This document shows positions 24,001 through 29,391 of a stretch of 29,391 bases of DNA, piece by piece. The position numbers and the translations under genes are program-made. The notes under the pieces were generated by a model. The model made no database searches and was not told where the DNA came from. It was given only the letters and a program-made list of their open reading frames with translations. The stretch's first letter is position 1. Every line of letters begins with the position of its first letter. This DNA comes from JBFFXF01 sp041569895 (GTDB taxonomy: Bacteria; Planctomycetota; UBA8108; JACQVS01). The stretch spans positions 1 through 29,391 of the forward strand of contig JBFFXF010000072.1 in the NCBI GenBank assembly GCA_041569895.1, read 5' to 3'.

Positions 24001-24858
24001 CCCGACGACGTTGTCGATCCGGAAGTGCTCGCGAAGCGCCTCCGCGTTGCGCGCGACGACGACGAACGCCCTCGGTGCGAGAACGTCCCCCTCGGCGAAG
24101 CAGAAGCCGAGCCCCTGCGAGAAGCAGTATCCGTCGAGGTCGATCGCCGCGTCGGTGGTGTTGACCAGCTCGACGAACTCGAGCTCGGCGTCGCGGTCGA
24201 GCGCGGGGTGGTAGTAGATCTCGTTGATCGCCACCGCCGGGGCCGGCAGCGGGGGCGGCGGGCACGCCTCCGCCGGATTCGGCTCGAGGGGCGTCGGCCC
24301 GGTCATCGGCGCGCCCCAGTTGGCCGGCAGTCCGGACGGCGCGGTGGCGCAGAATCGCTGCAGCGAGGGTCCGCCGCCGTCCGCGGCGAGCGGCCACGGG
24401 GCCTCGTCATCATAGCGGACCCTGTCGACGACGACGCCGGAGGCGTCCGCGAGCGTCACCTCCTCGCCGCCGCCGGAGAGGCCCGAGCCGATCCACTGAT
24501 GCAGGTCGGCAGCGGCGAGCCCGAACCGGGTGGCGAGCGCGTCGGGGTCGCGGCACACGACCTCGCGTCCGCCGGGAGCGATCACCGTCCCGGGCGCGAA
24601 CTCGTGTCGGATCCCCTCGACGAACGCCCAGCCCCCGATATCGACGGGCGCGGAGCCGGTGTTCTCGATCTCGACGAAGTCGAGCGAGGTGCCCTGTGGA
24701 TCGCGATAGTGGATCTCGCTGATGATGACGCGCCCGCCCTGCGCCTGCGCCGGCGAGCACGCCGTGACCACGACGAGGGCGGTGATCACTGCCGCGATCA
24801 GACGGGACGACGAGATCCGGTACCCGAGCGCCCCCCGGAATACCTGCTGATTCGACAT
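21037..24858 (-). CDS. Secreted lamin-tail/CotH kinase/dockerin protein, paralogue of 16266-20987
   Basis: A 1273-residue exported protein. ATG 24858 is chosen because AGGAG precedes it at good spacing and a hydrophobic signal follows (LIAAVITALVVVTACSPAQAQ). The frame is open to 24996, but that would overlap the gene ending at 24956. Order: lamin-tail domains at about 40-190 and 200-350; beta-sandwich with LIDDISLV at 365-510; a MRDDGASGDGEAGDGIYGV segment; CotH kinase at about 632-1007 (NNRDYPHKNHYLYHD, WDLDLSYGKRWDG); a third lamin-tail domain at about 1018-1167; dockerin at about 1181-1247. CotH regions of the two paralogues look more than half identical by eye. It lacks the EDWS domain and thrombospondin repeats. 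The signal contains VTAC, a possible lipobox. It lies 97 bases after the stop of the EDWS-repeat gene on the same strand, with a strong hairpin between. Confidence 0.85.
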   Translation of the reverse strand: MSNQQVFRGALGYRISSSRLIAAVITALVVVTACSPAQAQGGRVIISEIHYRDPQGTSLDFVEIENTGSAPVDIGGWAFVEGIRHEFAPGTVIAPGGREVVCRDPDALATRFGLAAADLHQWIGSGLSGGGEEVTLADASGVVVDRVRYDDEAPWPLAADGGGPSLQRFCATAPSGLPANWGAPMTGPTPLEPNPAEACPPPPLPAPAVAINEIYYHPALDRDAELEFVELVNTTDAAIDLDGYCFSQGLGFCFAEGDVLAPRAFVVVARNAEALREHFRIDNVVGDFIGQLSNDGERITLIDPEGRLVDSVRYGDSGDWSPAADSLGFSLEKITPRAPSDDPASWNDSGSADSLAPDTVEWETVTLTGQGTSDRVIIHAGGPGEFLIDDISLVRVDDPDRNLLANGDFETGVEPWELRGNHSDSRWSRADDGGPVFERGALHLISRGRGSSSSSVRVDATESIDRSGDVTYQLRFSFAHLTGEKSLTVRLSLATPSRGLYFRMGGTNEVVSPGEKNLIGRPVPPPFVTDIQRSPRQPTSADPVTITASVRGGATSVRLLAELAGGPVELDMRDDGASGDGEAGDGIYGVELPPQPHDTPVIFKIEAASETDVRTFPGRSEPQTHHGYYVNDNVPDSPLPIYTMILPTNNPRAWIAALNCTTYRPCSFAVDGDLYYNIGIRRRGGSVCGDPDVIKKFMKLKFHRGQLFEGQLKLNLQSLWTDKSLIRENMSWKVFEEMGEPACEHYYIRLHANGEYFGLYAGFEHPDSRFLERVGLNPAGNLYKATASREEANGTYEKKTNEREGMEDLREFLRTMHGTPRTQLTEFFEERMDGDSVIAYQASQILINNRDYPHKNHYLYHDTATGKWSVTAWDLDLSYGKRWDGNFEGVLNDQMDNPGISPWHTTNVRGDGLGNHLLDKFFSQSGDYYRRAYVVRLWGAIHERYTLDFYERKIQAYQDLLMDEQDEDIRAWGRSRASANDRAAPAAFLPNLDRVRDHIRIRRGFLINYLRSRERFEGHDRMMITEIMYNSASGSETEFLELWNNSGRAIDASGWSIEGIGYSFPEGTTIGDSEVIVVAKNPALLQSLQEIPARVFGPYRGDLDNRGEELRVKDAGPGHPATVDRVRYDDRAPWPRRADGFGYSLELVDVEADMDSAAVKNWSISAEIGGSPGRVAGISVDSEPFRRGDCDADGAVTISDVVSILRFIFRGDMSPTCLAGCDLDGDAGLAVDDAIVLLGRMFMRSEVQIPFPGPTECAPVAGAQCEVSNCAAP

Positions 24859-24887
24859 CGGCTCTCCTGTCGGGGGAACGAAACTCC

Positions 24888-24922
24888 GGGAGAGCGCGCG
24901 GTCCCCCTCGACGCGCTCTCCC
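24888..24922 (-). terminator. Strong hairpin between the two minus-strand surface-protein genes
   Basis: A perfect 11-base inverted repeat, GGGAGAGCGCG (24888-24898) and CGCGCTCTCCC (24912-24922), with a 13-base loop. On the minus strand it lies 34-68 bases after the stop of the EDWS-repeat gene and 30 bases before the CotH gene start. The following bases (GGAGTTTCGTT) are only weakly U-rich, so it may be a terminator or attenuator, or may protect an mRNA end. Confidence 0.55.
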
Positions 24923-24955
24923 CGACGACGGCCACTCGCGGCCCGCCCGATCAAC

Positions 24956-27900
24956 TCACGCTCCGCACGGCGGGTGCGACTCGCATCCGAGGTCACCCGG
25001 CGAGCCCGGTCCGTCGGGATCGGCCCCGCAGGTCTCGTGTCCCGGCGCCGCCGGAGGCGGCTGGCCCAGGAAGAGGAACCCGAGGACGCGGATGCCGTCC
25101 GTGATGTTGATCGCGCCGTCGTTGTTGACGTCCTTCGCCTCCTGGCAGCTGATGTCGGGATCGCCGAGGAACAGGATGCCGAAGATCTTCACCGCATCGG
25201 TGATGTTCAGCACGCCGTCCTGCGTCGCGTCGCCGCGGCGGAACTGAGGCCGCGGCTGGACGTCGGAGATCGAGATCCTCGCGACGAAGACGCTGCCGTC
25301 GCAGCCGTCCCCGACGCGGTTCAGGCTCGACGGATTGGCCGGATCGACGACGTCGCTGCCGTCGGAGTCCATCGCGAAGTCGAGCGTGTCGCCGACGCTG
25401 AGCGTACGGTTGAGACGGAACGGTATCGAGCCGCCGTTGCCGGTGATCTCGGCGAAGATCTCCTCGTCGTTGTGGAAGATGCGGCCGGCGATTCCATCGC
25501 CGCAGTTGGTGTTGGTGTTGGCGACGACGCCGCTGATCTCGACCTCGCCGTCGACCGAGCTCACCCAGCGACGCATCGCCCAGTGAATGTCGGAATCGGC
25601 CTGGCCGTTCGCGGCCGGGTGACCTCCGGCGCAGGTGATCTCCGTCCACGGGCCGTGACCGACCGGCGCGCCGTTGGCGAGCAGGTCCCACTTGCCGCCG
25701 TCCCAGTGGTTCGGCGTGTTCTTCCACGCACCGACAACCGGATCGGCGCTGACGACGCCGCTGCCGTCGTTGAGGAACTCGATGAAGTCATCCGGCCCGT
25801 AGACGCCGTCGCCCTCCTCGACGTCGAGGCGCTGGTCGTAATAGCCGTAGAACCAGCCGTTGGCGCCCTGCTCGCCGTCCGGCGACCAGTCGTCCTCGGA
25901 GCTGGCGACCACCTCGAGCGGCGCGGGCGGCTGCGCGGGGATCTCCTCGGAGATGCGTAGCGTCGTGAAGGATCCGTCCGCGCCGTCGGCCGGGTCGAGG
26001 GCGCCGCCGGAGCAGAAGATCAAGCCCTCGGGGGTGAGCGCCAGGTCGACCGTGTCGCCGTCCGAGAGCTCCGTGACGACCGTCCGCTTGACGCCCCTGG
26101 TGTCGCCGCCGAGGATCGTCGCCGTGTCGACCTCGTCGTCGTTGACGAAGAGTCGCCCGGTGACGCCGCCTCCGGCCGGATTCGTCTTCCGCATGTGCCA
26201 GATGATCGCCACCTCCTTGGTGCCGCCGACGTCGGCGACCCAGCGGCGAATCGTCCACTGGATGTTGTCGGTCGCCGACGTGCCGTTGACGCCGCTCGGG
26301 TGGGTGTCGCCCTGGCTGATGGTCGTCCAGGTCCCCGAGATCGCGGGATCCGGATCGAGCTGCCACCTGGTGCCGTTCCAGTGGTTGTCGAGGATGTCGA
26401 TGACGCCCGTGCCATCGTTGAGGAACTCGATGAAGTCGTCGGCCTCGTACATGCCGTCGCCGCCGAAGATGAGGTCCTCGGTCTGGTCGTAGTACCCGTT
26501 GAACCAGCCGAGGGCGCCCTGCTCGCCGTCGACCGACCAGTCGTCGAAGGAGTCGGCGATCGCGGGCGGCTCGCAGACGTCGCCGACGCCGTCACGGTCG
26601 CGGTCCGACTGATCGGTGTTCTCGACGTTCGGACAGTTGTCGCATGCGTCGCCGAGCGTATCGCCGTCGCTGTCGGTCTGCGCGGGATCCGCGTTGTCCG
26701 GGCAGATGTCCGCCGCATCGACGACGCCGTCGCCGTCACCGTCGTCGCAGACGTCACCGATGCCGTTGCCGTCCCGGTCCTCCTGCCCGGCATTGGTCTC
26801 GGTCGGGCAGTTGTCGCACACGTCGCCGAGATCGTCGGCGTCGGAGTTCAGCTGATCGGCGTTGGCGATGTCGACACAGTTGTCGACGTCGTCGGTGACG
26901 CCGTCACCGTCCGTGTCCGGCAGCTCTCGCGAGACTTGCAGCCAGTTCTCCGATCCATCGCATCCGTCGGCGTTGACGCCGTCCGGCCCCTGGGGCAGGT
27001 GCGCCAGGTCGACCACGTCGCCGGTCTGGAGGTCAGTGACCACGAACTGCGTGATGCCGACGTTGTCGTCGAAGTCGACGGCGCCCGAGTCGACCTCCTC
27101 GCCGTTGACGAAGAGCTTGCCGCTGACGCCGTTGCCGCAGTTGAGGTTGGTCTTCGCGAGGTGCCAGCGGAGGACGATGTTCTCGTAGTCCGCGTCGCTC
27201 ACCCAGCGGCGGATCGTCCAGTGCTCGGCCTCCGGGTTGTTGTCGTTGGGGTGCGTCGACACGCGACCCATGAACGTCCACGGCGGCGCGCCCGCCGACG
27301 TGAGATCCCACGCCGACCCGTTCCAGTGGTTCAGGGAGTCCCGCCAGAACACGGCGTCGGCGGTGACGACGCCCGAGCCGTCGTTGAGGAACTCGATGAA
27401 CTCGTCCGCCTCGTAGATGCCGTCGCCGAAGTTCTCGTCGTCGGTGCGATCATAGAAGCCGTAGAACCAGTTGTTCTCTCCCTGCGTGCCGTCGATCGAC
27501 CAGTCGCGCGACGAGTCGGCGATCTCGTCATCGCACACGTCACCCTTGGTGTCGCCGTCGCTGTTCGACTGGTCCGCGTTGGCGATCGCGGGACAGTTGT
27601 CGCACGCGTCACCGACGCCGTCGTCGTCGGCGTCCTCCTGGCCGGCGTTGGCTATGCTCACGCAGTTGTCGCGCGTGTCCGGCGTGCCGTCCCCGTCGCT
27701 GTCCGGCGGCTGGTCGAGGATGGTCAAGCGGTTGCGGGAGCCATCGGCGCCGTCGCCGGTGTCGCCGTTGAGTCCGACCGGGGTCAGGGCGAGCTCGACG
27801 ACGTCGCCGTTCGAGAGGTCGACCTCGATGGTCCTGCGCACGCCGACACTGTCGTTGCCCGCGATCGCCGCCGAGTCGAGCTCCTCGCCGTTGAGGAAGA

Positions 27901-28396
27901 GCTTTCCGGTGACGCCCGAGCCGGCCGGGTTCGTCTTCGCCATCTCCCACACGATGGCGGCGCCCTCGATGTCCCGGTCGCTCACCCAGCGTCGGATCGT
28001 CCAGTGCTCCTCGCCCGGCGCGCTGTTGGTGCCGTTCGGGTGGGTCGCCTCCCGGCCGATCTGTGTCCACGGTCCCGGCGCCCCCGCATCGAAGAGCCGC
28101 CAGATGCTGCCCGACCAGTGGTTCCCGTCGGGAGTCTGGGGCCCGCCGCCGGGACCGAACTCGTTGATGAACTCGTTGACGTCGTCCGACTCGTAGATGC
28201 CGTCACCGTTGTTCTGGTCGTCGGTCAGGTTGTACCAGCCGTGGAACCAGTTGTTCTCGCCCTGCACGCCCTGCGGCGACCAGTCGTCGAAGGAGTCGGC
28301 CAGCACCTCCTGGCCGCTGACGCTCGGACGGACGACAATCAGGAAGAGGAATGCTGTAGCGAAGACTGTAACGATGGAGAGCTTCGAGAGTCGCAT
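24956..28396 (-). CDS. Secreted protein with four EDWS domains, thrombospondin type 3 repeats and a dockerin
   Basis: A 1146-residue exported protein. Order: signal peptide 1-29 (IVTVFATAFLFLIVVRPSVSG); EDWS copies at 31-228, 293-490, 613-817 and 831-1044; thrombospondin type 3 repeats between copies 1 and 2 (229-290) and between 2 and 3 (491-610), rich in DxDxDG Ca-binding loops and paired Cys; dockerin 1051-1115 (RRGDATQDGVLNITDA; NNDGAINITDG); Cys-containing tail ending PPCGA. It contains no catalytic motif that I recognise. The EDWS copies probably fold as beta-sandwiches and may bind carbohydrate or another surface ligand, but that is inference. The start is ATG 28396, with a possible AAAGGG site rather far upstream. 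It probably belongs with the CotH gene downstream. Confidence 0.85.
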   Translation of the reverse strand: MRLSKLSIVTVFATAFLFLIVVRPSVSGQEVLADSFDDWSPQGVQGENNWFHGWYNLTDDQNNGDGIYESDDVNEFINEFGPGGGPQTPDGNHWSGSIWRLFDAGAPGPWTQIGREATHPNGTNSAPGEEHWTIRRWVSDRDIEGAAIVWEMAKTNPAGSGVTGKLFLNGEELDSAAIAGNDSVGVRRTIEVDLSNGDVVELALTPVGLNGDTGDGADGSRNRLTILDQPPDSDGDGTPDTRDNCVSIANAGQEDADDDGVGDACDNCPAIANADQSNSDGDTKGDVCDDEIADSSRDWSIDGTQGENNWFYGFYDRTDDENFGDGIYEADEFIEFLNDGSGVVTADAVFWRDSLNHWNGSAWDLTSAGAPPWTFMGRVSTHPNDNNPEAEHWTIRRWVSDADYENIVLRWHLAKTNLNCGNGVSGKLFVNGEEVDSGAVDFDDNVGITQFVVTDLQTGDVVDLAHLPQGPDGVNADGCDGSENWLQVSRELPDTDGDGVTDDVDNCVDIANADQLNSDADDLGDVCDNCPTETNAGQEDRDGNGIGDVCDDGDGDGVVDAADICPDNADPAQTDSDGDTLGDACDNCPNVENTDQSDRDRDGVGDVCEPPAIADSFDDWSVDGEQGALGWFNGYYDQTEDLIFGGDGMYEADDFIEFLNDGTGVIDILDNHWNGTRWQLDPDPAISGTWTTISQGDTHPSGVNGTSATDNIQWTIRRWVADVGGTKEVAIIWHMRKTNPAGGGVTGRLFVNDDEVDTATILGGDTRGVKRTVVTELSDGDTVDLALTPEGLIFCSGGALDPADGADGSFTTLRISEEIPAQPPAPLEVVASSEDDWSPDGEQGANGWFYGYYDQRLDVEEGDGVYGPDDFIEFLNDGSGVVSADPVVGAWKNTPNHWDGGKWDLLANGAPVGHGPWTEITCAGGHPAANGQADSDIHWAMRRWVSSVDGEVEISGVVANTNTNCGDGIAGRIFHNDEEIFAEITGNGGSIPFRLNRTLSVGDTLDFAMDSDGSDVVDPANPSSLNRVGDGCDGSVFVARISISDVQPRPQFRRGDATQDGVLNITDAVKIFGILFLGDPDISCQEAKDVNNDGAINITDGIRVLGFLFLGQPPPAAPGHETCGADPDGPGSPGDLGCESHPPCGA
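25265..25906 (-). repeat. EDWS domain copy 4 (most divergent)
   Basis: Residues 831-1044. Landmarks: SSEDDWSPDGEQGANGWF, FIEFLNDGSGVV, IHWAMRRWVSS, NCGDGIAGRIFHNDEEI. KTN has become NTN, and the GND motif is only partly kept. Confidence 0.75.
25946..26560 (-). repeat. EDWS domain copy 3
   Basis: Residues 613-817. Landmarks: DSFDDWSVDGEQGALGWF, FIEFLNDGTGVI, NIQWTIRRWVAD, WHMRKTNPAGGGVTGRLF, ILGGDTRGV. Confidence 0.8.
26927..27520 (-). repeat. EDWS domain copy 2
   Basis: Residues 293-490. Landmarks: DSSRDWSIDGTQGENNWF, FIEFLNDGSGVV, THPNDNNPEAEHWTIRRW, NCGNGVSGKLFVNGEEVDS. The IAGND motif is altered to VDFDD. Confidence 0.8.
27713..28306 (-). repeat. EDWS domain copy 1
   Basis: Residues 31-228. 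Landmarks: DSFDDWSPQGVQGENNWF, THPNGTNS, EEHWTIRRWVSD, GVTGKLFLNGEELDSAAIAG. It has a Gly/Pro insertion after FINEF. Along its length this copy resembles the single copy at 16365-16895. Confidence 0.8.
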
Positions 28397-28521
28397 CGGA
28401 GACCCAACCCTTTTTTCCAGACAGACCTCGGGGCGACCTGGCGATCGACCCGCCGGACGCAGTGCGGCCGACCCGCGGGACGGCCGACGACCTCACACAT
28501 CTCCTCGAGAATCAAAGGCTG

Positions 28522-28551
28522 AGTATAAGAACCGCCCGACCGCACCGGCAA
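28522..28551 (-). promoter_or_regulatory. Sigma-70-type promoter for the EDWS-repeat gene
   Basis: On the minus strand, TTGCCG (28551-28546), 18-base spacer, TATACT (28527-28522). It would give a leader of about 120 bases before ATG 28396. TTGCC also begins the -35 box at 12782. Confidence 0.5.
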
Positions 28552-28582
28552 GAAGAATCCCGCCCGTGGCGCACGCATGCGG

Positions 28583-28588
28583 TATGAT
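28583..28588 (+). promoter_or_regulatory. Possible -10 box for the gene starting at 28629
   Basis: TATGAT about 40 bases before GTG 28629, without a recognisable -35 box. It overlaps an in-frame ATG at 28584, so if used as a promoter the start must be GTG 28629. Confidence 0.3.
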
Positions 28589-28628
28589 ACGCCCTGGACC
28601 AGGTCGACGCGAGGTCGACGATCGAGTC

Positions 28629-29391
28629 GTGAAACGCATCATACATGCAATTGAACGAGCGTTTTCGCGCGGCGGAGCCCGGCGGCGCGGCCGGGCCGCG
28701 GCGTTGCTCATCGTGGCCCTCGCCGTGCTTGTGGTCGTGGGGGCCGTGGCGTGGCTGGGCGTGTGGCTGGACGTGTGGCCGGGGCTCGGACCCGGCGAAC
28801 CGTCCCTCGACGAGATCGCCCCTGCCGGCGGCGTCACGGACCGCGCCGCCGTCATCGAGGGCACCGGGGTGGAGCGCCTCGAGGAGGACGCACGGCGCGA
28901 GGGCTGGGTGAGCGAGGCGTTCAGCGACGTCGTGCTGGCGCGGCTCCACACGATCGGCGAGCTGCTCGAGGGCGAGCGCCCGATCACGGCTGCCGGGCTG
29001 GAGGGGGTGGCGTCACCCGACTGCGCCGTCGAGCCGCTGACGCCGGAGACCCTCGAGGAGGTGTTCGACGACGGGGTCTTCCGCGTGCGACGCGGCGTTC
29101 CCGGCGTCCCCGGCGAGGGCCGTCTCGAGCGTGGTCCGGATGGCCTGGCGCGGGCCCTCGAGTCGCTGCGCGGCGCCCTCGCGGGCGAGCGGCGCACCAA
29201 GTTCAAGGTCTTCCGCGTCGACTTGCCGCCCGACGGCGGCGGCGCGGCGCGCTCGTTGGCCTACTTCCAGCTCGCGGGGAGCATTGCCGCGGGACGCTTC
29301 CAGGCGAGCGCGACCTGGCGGATCGACTGGACGCCGGACCCGGCCGACCCGGCGATCGTCGCCCTGACGGTCGAGGCCCACGAGGACACGC
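28629..29391 (+). CDS. Membrane-anchored protein, cut by the window end (possibly the N-terminal part of a CRTAC1/FG-GAP-type protein)
   Basis: An open frame from GTG 28629 to the last base, 254 codons without a stop. The N terminus is basic (KRIIHAIERAFSRGGARRRGR) and is followed by a hydrophobic anchor (AALLIVALAVLVVVGAVAWLGVWL, residues about 24-47), so most of the chain should lie outside the cytoplasm. The segment after it is acidic and helical (VIEGTGVERLEEDARREGW), then alpha/beta with KFKVFRVDLPPDGG and an ATWRIDWTPDPADP stretch. I recall similar N-terminal regions before FG-GAP/CRTAC1 beta-propellers in planctomycete proteins, but the diagnostic part is outside the window, so this is a guess. 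ATG 28584 is an in-frame alternative start but overlaps the candidate -10 box. It is divergent from the EDWS-repeat gene. Confidence 0.65.
   Translation, partial: MKRIIHAIERAFSRGGARRRGRAAALLIVALAVLVVVGAVAWLGVWLDVWPGLGPGEPSLDEIAPAGGVTDRAAVIEGTGVERLEEDARREGWVSEAFSDVVLARLHTIGELLEGERPITAAGLEGVASPDCAVEPLTPETLEEVFDDGVFRVRRGVPGVPGEGRLERGPDGLARALESLRGALAGERRTKFKVFRVDLPPDGGGAARSLAYFQLAGSIAAGRFQASATWRIDWTPDPADPAIVALTVEAHEDT

Noticed and set aside
24859..24996. Upstream in-frame extension of the minus-strand CotH gene
   Set aside because: It would overlap the end of the EDWS-repeat gene and bury the signal peptide behind 46 polar residues; ATG 24858 has a good ribosome site.
16242..28522. Very long antisense open frames, such as 16242-19418 minus, 22750-25104 plus and 26195-28522 plus
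   Set aside because: They mirror real genes in high-GC DNA; their translations are Val/Arg/Asp/Ala-rich without motifs, while the opposite strand shows clear domains and signal peptides.

Overview
This is a GC-rich bacterial window (roughly two thirds G+C by eye) with no tRNA, rRNA, CRISPR array, transposase or phage gene that I can see. Several proteins point to a planctomycete or a related uncultured lineage: giant secreted proteins with lamin-tail and CotH kinase domains, type I dockerin repeats with no visible cohesin, thrombospondin type 3 repeats, and a beta-propeller protein resembling the hydrazine-synthase-alpha-related family. This assignment is inferred from protein families, not from a marker gene.

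Left part (1-7654, all plus strand). Three overlapping genes form a unit: an ATP-grasp ligase fused to a degenerate M20 peptidase domain, a cytoplasmic gamma-glutamyltranspeptidase (GGT) homologue lacking the usual gamma-glutamyl recognition residues, and an N-formylglutamate amidohydrolase family protein. Next come a diadenylate cyclase fused to a YbbR domain (CdaA and CdaR in one chain) and inorganic pyrophosphatase, one base apart. After a low-complexity repeat region (6386-6700) comes an orphan ParB-N-like protein.

Middle part (7665-16112). Two minus-strand secreted proteins are a GH99 glycosidase-SGNH esterase fusion and a heme-c beta-propeller dockerin protein. The second shares a compact divergent promoter region with a plus-strand endonuclease/exonuclease/phosphatase protein that may be translated from a leaderless mRNA. 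A second, larger intergenic repeat region (13697-14307) follows. It has the same module order as the first. A four-helix membrane protein and a B12-binding-type radical SAM enzyme are then translationally coupled.

Right part (16266-28396). A cluster of giant secreted proteins. The plus-strand gene encodes, in one chain, an unfamiliar domain of about 190 residues (called EDWS here, from its N-terminal motif), thrombospondin type 3 repeats, two lamin-tail domains, CotH kinase, a third lamin-tail domain and a dockerin. Converging on it are two minus-strand genes that carry the same parts on separate chains: one has four EDWS copies, thrombospondin repeats and a dockerin; the other has the lamin-tail/CotH/dockerin portion. 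This fused-versus-split layout suggests that the EDWS and CotH proteins work together at the cell surface. The window ends inside a membrane-anchored protein read divergently from the cluster.

The observations I rate most interesting are the five-copy EDWS domain with its fused/split arrangement, the composite intergenic repeat element present twice in the same orientation, and the ligase/M20/GGT/amidohydrolase operon in which two members have altered catalytic or recognition residues.
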